From NCBI GenBank assembly GCA_040221415.1, contig JAVKEN010000011.1, positions 1 to 37,225 on the forward strand: a stretch of DNA of 37,225 bases, given 5' to 3'. Below are positions 32,692 through 37,225 of this stretch, piece by piece. The notes beneath the pieces were generated by a model, which ran no database searches, was not told where the DNA came from, and worked only from the letters and a program-made list of their open reading frames with translations. Source of the DNA: JAVKEN01 sp040221415 (GTDB lineage: Bacteria; Pseudomonadota; Alphaproteobacteria; Rickettsiales; JABSSG01). Position numbers and translations under genes: made by a program. Each line of letters opens with the position of its first letter. The stretch's first letter is position 1.

Positions 32692-35600
32692 AAAAATTTC
32701 AAAATACCTTCTAATTTTCTTAGCAGTGTGCACCCTGATTGCCACCGGAATTTGCGCATATCTACTTAATGCTAACTATGAATTCTCATTACCCAAGTTT
32801 ACCACTAGGATTATTGAATATTCTGTAACTAATCAAATTAGCGCTGATAGCACAAACATTTCACCAATCACTTTCAAGAAAAAAGATTCAAAAAGCATTA
32901 CAGTGTCATTTGATTCATTAATTTCTCTAAAGAAAAAGAATCCAATTCTTGAAATCAATAAAGTTGAATTTTCTTACGAGATACCTCCACTATTCTCAAA
33001 AGCAAAGAAAACGATACACATAGATCGCGTGCTAGCAAATCTAGACAAAATAAAGAAAACTTCTTCTTCCTCTAACCATGCAATAAACGATTTAGCTTCA
33101 TTAAATAAGCTCTTGAAGAAGAGATTGAAGCTCTCATATGCAAGCTTGTACTCATTTTCCATAAAAAATATCGGTATAACTCGTGATAAAGATATACAAA
33201 ACTTTCAGCTCAATTATCATACAAAGCTTGGTTATCACGTACTTGAATTATCTCATCTAGATCAAGGCAGCGCCAAAATTAGTATTACCGCAAATACAGA
33301 TAACGTAATCACTAAAATCAATACAAAGATAACTAGGTTCCCACTTTGGTTTATTATAAAATTCGTCTCGAAAGACCATTACTCGGATTTCACACGGCAT
33401 TTAGATGATAATTTCTTAATAGACTCAGATATACAGTATGCTTTTAAAAAAAATAAAGAGCCTCAATTAAAAGCTAAAATTACTAAAACTGCGCATCAAC
33501 ATAAAAATGTTAAATCTCTTATCTTAGAGCTATCAAATAAAAATGATCTTAACCTGTATTTGAATAAGTTCCTCTTCGAAGATATGCATGGCGGAATAAT
33601 TAAAGCAAAAGGGGACTTGATTTTTGATGGTTCATTCATTGCCGATAAGCTCAAAATAAACGCCGATGTGCATATTGAAAATTTTGGCATGAAATACATT
33701 GGAGATTTTTGGCCAAAATCATTGCAAGGCGAAACGAGAAGTTGGATAGTTAAGAGCTTTAAGAACGGCACCATTAATAAAGCCTCATGTAAAATTAATA
33801 TAAAAAACATTAATCGTATCACGAATGATGATTTTTCTGCATTTATTGATTTTCATAACTTAGAGCTTGATTATTTAGATCAACATAAATCATTAACTGG
33901 ACTATATGGCACTGCAAACTTTACTCTCGATTCTGTCAAGATATCTGTAGAAAAAGGAAAGGTCCTTTCATCAAAAATACTGCCTTCCTATGTGCAAATT
34001 GATTATGGAAAAAATGAGGTGCCAATAACAATCAAGACCAAAGCCAAAGGGCAAGCAGCTGACTTCATTCACTTTATAGACAAGAAAACATATGATAATT
34101 TAATTAAAAGAGGAATCGATCTAAATCATACAAATGGCAGAATCAAGGCGAATATATTTTTATCATTTCCAATTGCTGAAGATTTTGAATTTGATAAAAC
34201 AAATCTTCATGTTGAGGCAAAACTTTCAGAATTTCGCACGAATTTATATAATAAAATAAGCTTCACAAATGGCGAGCTTGATTTAGAACTAACAAACAAA
34301 TTACTGTCTCTTTCAGGACCTTTAGATATAAATGATCAAAATTCAAATTTCGAATGGATAACGCATTTTGGAGAGCCTAAAAAAGGCTTCTCAACAAAAA
34401 TGACGTTGCATTCCTTTATAAAGGATAACTCAAACTTTGAAGACATTCTCAATAACAAATTAAGAATTCTTGACGGACACGCTTTACTCAACGTTGTCTA
34501 CTATGACAAAAATAGCCATGAAAATTTACAGATAAATTTAGACCTAGATGATGCCAACTTTTATATACCACCACTAGGCATACAAAAAGAACAAAAAGTT
34601 GTTTCTACTTTTACATTAGATCTTCACAAAGAACCAAAACAAAACTGGAAATCTCGTAAACTAATCTTTGACTCAGAAGATGGTATTAATATTAATGGAG
34701 ATTTAGAGGCATCAGAAGATTTTGGAGAATTGACATCTGCTAATTTTCAATTCATTTATCCAAAAACAAACTTTGCAATAAATCTAAAACAAAATGAATC
34801 TGAAAAAATTGTAAAAATTACTGGGCATGAAATAAATTTAGCTAATGCACATATTTCAGAAATATTTTCAAATAATCAGTTTTATGACAACCCCGCTCAT
34901 AAAAGTAAAGCTTCAAAGGCATTAAACCTTTCAATCTTCTTGGATAATGCATATGTAAATAACAATACTAAATTTACCAATATAGTCGGCAACTTTAAAT
35001 GTCTTAATCTGGAATGCAGTCAAAGTGATTTGAATGTTGATATTAACAACACTTCTAAACTAAAAATATGGATGGAGAAGTCAAAGAAAAAATCGGCTAT
35101 TTGGAAACTTCATACAAATAATGCATCTGAGCTTCTCAAAGGACTTGGTATGTACCATGATTTCATCGGCGGCGAATTATCAATAAATGCTTGGATGCCA
35201 AAATCTGGAAAATCATTGCAAAACACTGGTAATGTTTTCATCGGAGACATTAAAATGAAGGACTTTGAGGCCATAAAAAATCCTATCGTTACAAAACTCG
35301 TATCTTTTACCTCCGTGATGGGAATTTTAAATATTTTTACTAATATGAATAAAATACCGTTCAAACAATTGGATGGGTATTTTGTTTTTGCAGATGATGT
35401 GCTAAGACTTAATCGTGTAAATGCATATGGAAGTTATTTAACAATGACTATGAATGGCACTATTGATTGGAATTACAATGATATTGATATATATGGAAAA
35501 GTTGTACCGCCTGTATATGGGTTCAATTACATATTGTCTTTTATACCATTTATTGGACATGATACAGCAGGCGGAAAAGGCAAAGGCTTAATTGCAGCAA

Positions 35601-35695
35601 ACTACTCCATAACTGGAAAACTAAATGACACAAGAGTTTCAATTAATCCACTGTCAATTATATTCTCAGATATTTTTGAATTCATGCTCATATGA
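32669..35695 (+). CDS. AsmA/YhdP-like membrane-anchored protein (DUF3971 type)
   Basis: 1008 residues with one N-terminal transmembrane anchor (KYLLIFLAVCTLIATGICAYLL, about 12-33) and a long periplasmic beta-rich body. The C-terminal part (NVFIGDIKMKDFEAIKNPIV, KQLDGYFVFADDVLRLN, GTIDWNYNDIDIYGKVVPPVYG, GKGLIAANYSITGKLNDTRV) is typical of the AsmA-like/YhdP group, proteins thought to bridge the envelope and move phospholipids to the outer membrane. It is somewhat shorter than E. coli YhdP. The start overlaps the preceding PstS-like gene by 23 bases and the stop overlaps the EamA gene as ATGA, so the three form one translationally coupled operon. Confidence 0.88.
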   Translation: MKFSPTVKKISKYLLIFLAVCTLIATGICAYLLNANYEFSLPKFTTRIIEYSVTNQISADSTNISPITFKKKDSKSITVSFDSLISLKKKNPILEINKVEFSYEIPPLFSKAKKTIHIDRVLANLDKIKKTSSSSNHAINDLASLNKLLKKRLKLSYASLYSFSIKNIGITRDKDIQNFQLNYHTKLGYHVLELSHLDQGSAKISITANTDNVITKINTKITRFPLWFIIKFVSKDHYSDFTRHLDDNFLIDSDIQYAFKKNKEPQLKAKITKTAHQHKNVKSLILELSNKNDLNLYLNKFLFEDMHGGIIKAKGDLIFDGSFIADKLKINADVHIENFGMKYIGDFWPKSLQGETRSWIVKSFKNGTINKASCKINIKNINRITNDDFSAFIDFHNLELDYLDQHKSLTGLYGTANFTLDSVKISVEKGKVLSSKILPSYVQIDYGKNEVPITIKTKAKGQAADFIHFIDKKTYDNLIKRGIDLNHTNGRIKANIFLSFPIAEDFEFDKTNLHVEAKLSEFRTNLYNKISFTNGELDLELTNKLLSLSGPLDINDQNSNFEWITHFGEPKKGFSTKMTLHSFIKDNSNFEDILNNKLRILDGHALLNVVYYDKNSHENLQINLDLDDANFYIPPLGIQKEQKVVSTFTLDLHKEPKQNWKSRKLIFDSEDGININGDLEASEDFGELTSANFQFIYPKTNFAINLKQNESEKIVKITGHEINLANAHISEIFSNNQFYDNPAHKSKASKALNLSIFLDNAYVNNNTKFTNIVGNFKCLNLECSQSDLNVDINNTSKLKIWMEKSKKKSAIWKLHTNNASELLKGLGMYHDFIGGELSINAWMPKSGKSLQNTGNVFIGDIKMKDFEAIKNPIVTKLVSFTSVMGILNIFTNMNKIPFKQLDGYFVFADDVLRLNRVNAYGSYLTMTMNGTIDWNYNDIDIYGKVVPPVYGFNYILSFIPFIGHDTAGGKGKGLIAANYSITGKLNDTRVSINPLSIIFSDIFEFMLI

Positions 35696-36543
35696 TCAGT
35701 AAAATCAATTTAAGCGCTTATTCTTGGAAAATCATTAATATATTATCGTTTGTGATTGTATCACTAATCACAAAATCATTTATTCATGAATGCAGTATTT
35801 TTGAAATATTTTTTATTCTGAAGTTTACTGCAATGGTTATAACATTCCTAATTTATAAAAAGAATTATTCTAAAAATCCAAAAATATATACTGACTATTT
35901 CTCTGTATCACGGGCTATAGTTAATATATGTGCTTTGACCTTGTGGTTTTTAGCTATACGGAAAATGGATATAAGCGATGCAACTATTTTGAGCTACACA
36001 ACCCCTGTTTTCGGCATATTAATAGGCATTCTACTTTTCAAAGAAAAATCACCTAGACTTTTAGGGTTTATTTTACTTTTTGGTTTTTTAGGTTGCTATA
36101 CAATCATAAAACCCTCATTTAAAATTTTTCCTATTGGTCTTATGGCTGCTCTTGGATCAGCTTTACTATGGGCAGTACACGATAGCATAATTAAGATGCA
36201 GTCAAAAAAAAATCACCCCATACTTGAATCAATGTTTCAGTCTACTTTTCTAACCTCCTTACTTTCATTGCCTTTTGCAATAAAATATTGGTCATTCTCA
36301 GTAACAAGTAACTATTTACTCTTGCTGTTATGCGGCGTTCTTTCTTTCATAAACCTGTTTTCGTTAGGTAAAGCGCTCAAGCAAGCTAAACTTACTTACC
36401 TTATGCCTATAAGCTTCCTAAGAGTGTTATTTACAACTCTTGGAGGGTATTTGTTTTATAATGAGATAATTGGATTAACTGAATTAGTAGGATACGCATT
36501 CATAGTATTATCAAATTATATTTTAGTTAAATCTAAGCAGTAA
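35692..36543 (+). CDS. EamA/DMT-family transporter
   Basis: 283 residues with about ten predicted transmembrane helices in two EamA repeats. The first includes ALTLWFLAIRKMDISDATILSYTTPVF; the second PIGLMAALGSALLWAVHDSII and LSFINLFSLGKALKQAKLTYLMP. Family members export metabolites or amino acids, and in Rickettsiales some import S-adenosylmethionine or similar host compounds; the substrate here is unknown. ATGA overlap with the AsmA-like gene shows coupling. It ends overlapping the convergent small membrane protein by 11 bases. Confidence 0.92.
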   Translation: MISKINLSAYSWKIINILSFVIVSLITKSFIHECSIFEIFFILKFTAMVITFLIYKKNYSKNPKIYTDYFSVSRAIVNICALTLWFLAIRKMDISDATILSYTTPVFGILIGILLFKEKSPRLLGFILLFGFLGCYTIIKPSFKIFPIGLMAALGSALLWAVHDSIIKMQSKKNHPILESMFQSTFLTSLLSLPFAIKYWSFSVTSNYLLLLLCGVLSFINLFSLGKALKQAKLTYLMPISFLRVLFTTLGGYLFYNEIIGLTELVGYAFIVLSNYILVKSKQ

Positions 36544-36832
36544 CTCTTTCTTCAAAAATCTTTAGAAAAATCGAGTACCACATCAAGCTGCCAAAAATAA
36601 GAAAGAATGCATACGTGAATAAAGCATCATACATCACGCCCATATTTTGATTTAGAATGATAAACACTCTTAAATAATACCAGATTACTGCAACAGGGGC
36701 ATCCAAATAAAATAAAGGAGTAATGACAATATCAATGTCCTTTCCATAAGAAGGAGAAATTGTAACTTTTGATAAAATCACAAATATTGTATGCACTAAA
36801 AACACTGTGCAAAACAACCGTAGCTTAGTCAT
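36533..36832 (-). CDS. Hypothetical small membrane protein
   Basis: 99 residues. The first helix (LFCTVFLVHTIFVIL) is followed by a polar loop (SPSYGKDIDIVITP), a Tyr/Trp-rich hydrophobic stretch (VAVIWYYLRVFIIL) and a third helix (LFTYAFFLIFGSLMWYSIFL), giving two or three membrane passes. No family is recognised and no ribosome site is clear, so the gene is likely but not certain. It sits between the EamA gene, which it overlaps tail to tail, and tRNA-Ile. Confidence 0.55.
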   Translation of the reverse strand: MTKLRLFCTVFLVHTIFVILSKVTISPSYGKDIDIVITPLFYLDAPVAVIWYYLRVFIILNQNMGVMYDALFTYAFFLIFGSLMWYSIFLKIFEERVTA

Positions 36833-36892
36833 TATTTACTATTTAGACTGTTTTATGTATGTTATCATTGGAATAAATGGAAGGCAAATAAA

Positions 36893-36969
<77 letters not shown>

Positions 36970-36985
36970 ATAATTCCAGAGATGA

Positions 36986-37014
36986 AAATTAAATGCATGC
37001 TGTTCAAAAGTCAA
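36986..37014 (-). promoter_or_regulatory. Promoter of tRNA-Ile
   Basis: On the minus strand TTGACT (37014-37009) and TAATTT (36991-36986) are 17 bases apart, with the start expected just before the tRNA. It lies only 17 bases from the divergent ATPase start at 37031. Confidence 0.7.
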
Positions 37015-37030
37015 GAAATAAGATCACAAA

Positions 37031-37225
37031 ATGAAAGAAGTTAGACTAGATACTAATCAGAAAAATTTACTATCTAAACTCAAAAAAATTGCCTCAAAGA
37101 AATCTTTTTTTAGCTTTTTTGAAAAAAAAAAGAAGGGAGCATATATATATGGGACTGTTGGATCAGGTAAGACCGAAACCCTAAGAAATCTTTATGAGTC
37201 AATTAGCGAGACAAAAAAATTATTC
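37031..37225 (+). CDS. AFG1/ZapE-like P-loop ATPase, N-terminal fragment
   Basis: The first 65 residues, cut by the window end. A lysine-rich helix (QKNLLSKLKKIASKK) is followed by FFEKKKKGAYIYGTVGSGKT, a Walker A motif with the KGxYxxGxVGxGKT form typical of AFG1/ZapE ATPases, which act in cell division or protein quality control. Only this motif supports the family call, so other P-loop ATPases are possible. Start chosen as the first ATG; no ribosome site is obvious. Confidence 0.6.
   Translation, partial: MKEVRLDTNQKNLLSKLKKIASKKSFFSFFEKKKKGAYIYGTVGSGKTETLRNLYESISETKKLF

Overview
This is an AT-rich, tightly packed bacterial window. Gene families, the strong TTGACA/TATAAT-type tRNA promoters, palindromic GGAT/GTCAT repeats and TTAA-N7-TTAA boxes together suggest an alphaproteobacterium, most likely a host-associated Rickettsiales- or Holosporales-like lineage. 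That placement is inference: no rRNA gene is present. A tRNA-Ile(GAT) standing alone, outside an rRNA spacer, fits it.

Left region (1-8.1 kb), accessory. Three small acidic proteins (the first cut by the window edge) share one short motif block and flank a pirin gene. Two small disordered R/K/P-rich proteins follow on the minus strand. Then comes a cluster of about ten REP-like palindromes, including a 96-bp duplication, and a 1415-residue minus-strand protein of unknown function. Its last residues match the arginine-rich R-x7-R-x-R-x-R consensus of VirB/D4 type IV secretion substrates. CtrA-type boxes lie upstream of both minus-strand units.

Middle (8.1-18.1 kb). A compact operon scoA-dps-scoB-coaBC has dps between the two CoA-transferase subunits. 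After tRNA-Met(CAT) come two overlapping genes of unknown function, then a caspase-like (clan CD) protein with a corrected GTG start. Next are a 2-Cys peroxiredoxin with a terminator, dprA, a GT2-GtrA membrane glycosyltransferase, and a second, clearer caspase-like protein (H70/C114) with an acidic (GAT)n tail. The last two are on the minus strand between dprA and topA, genes often adjacent in bacteria, so they look inserted.

Right region (18.3-37.2 kb), mostly core. It holds topA, an RDD membrane protein, glutathione reductase, a soluble PAS histidine kinase, an LppC/LpoA-like periplasmic protein head-to-head with rsmI, and a galU-ugd-dnaE operon (UDP-glucose to UDP-glucuronate, then replicative polymerase). 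A second overlapping operon encodes a PstS-like lipoprotein, an AsmA/YhdP-like protein and an EamA transporter. A small membrane protein, tRNA-Ile(GAT) and the start of an AFG1/ZapE-like ATPase complete the window. Convergent genes repeatedly overlap at their stop codons.

The best candidates for an undescribed system are the pair of divergent caspase-like proteins, the giant putative type IV effector, the small acidic paralog family, and a possible shared CtrA-type control of several of these genes.
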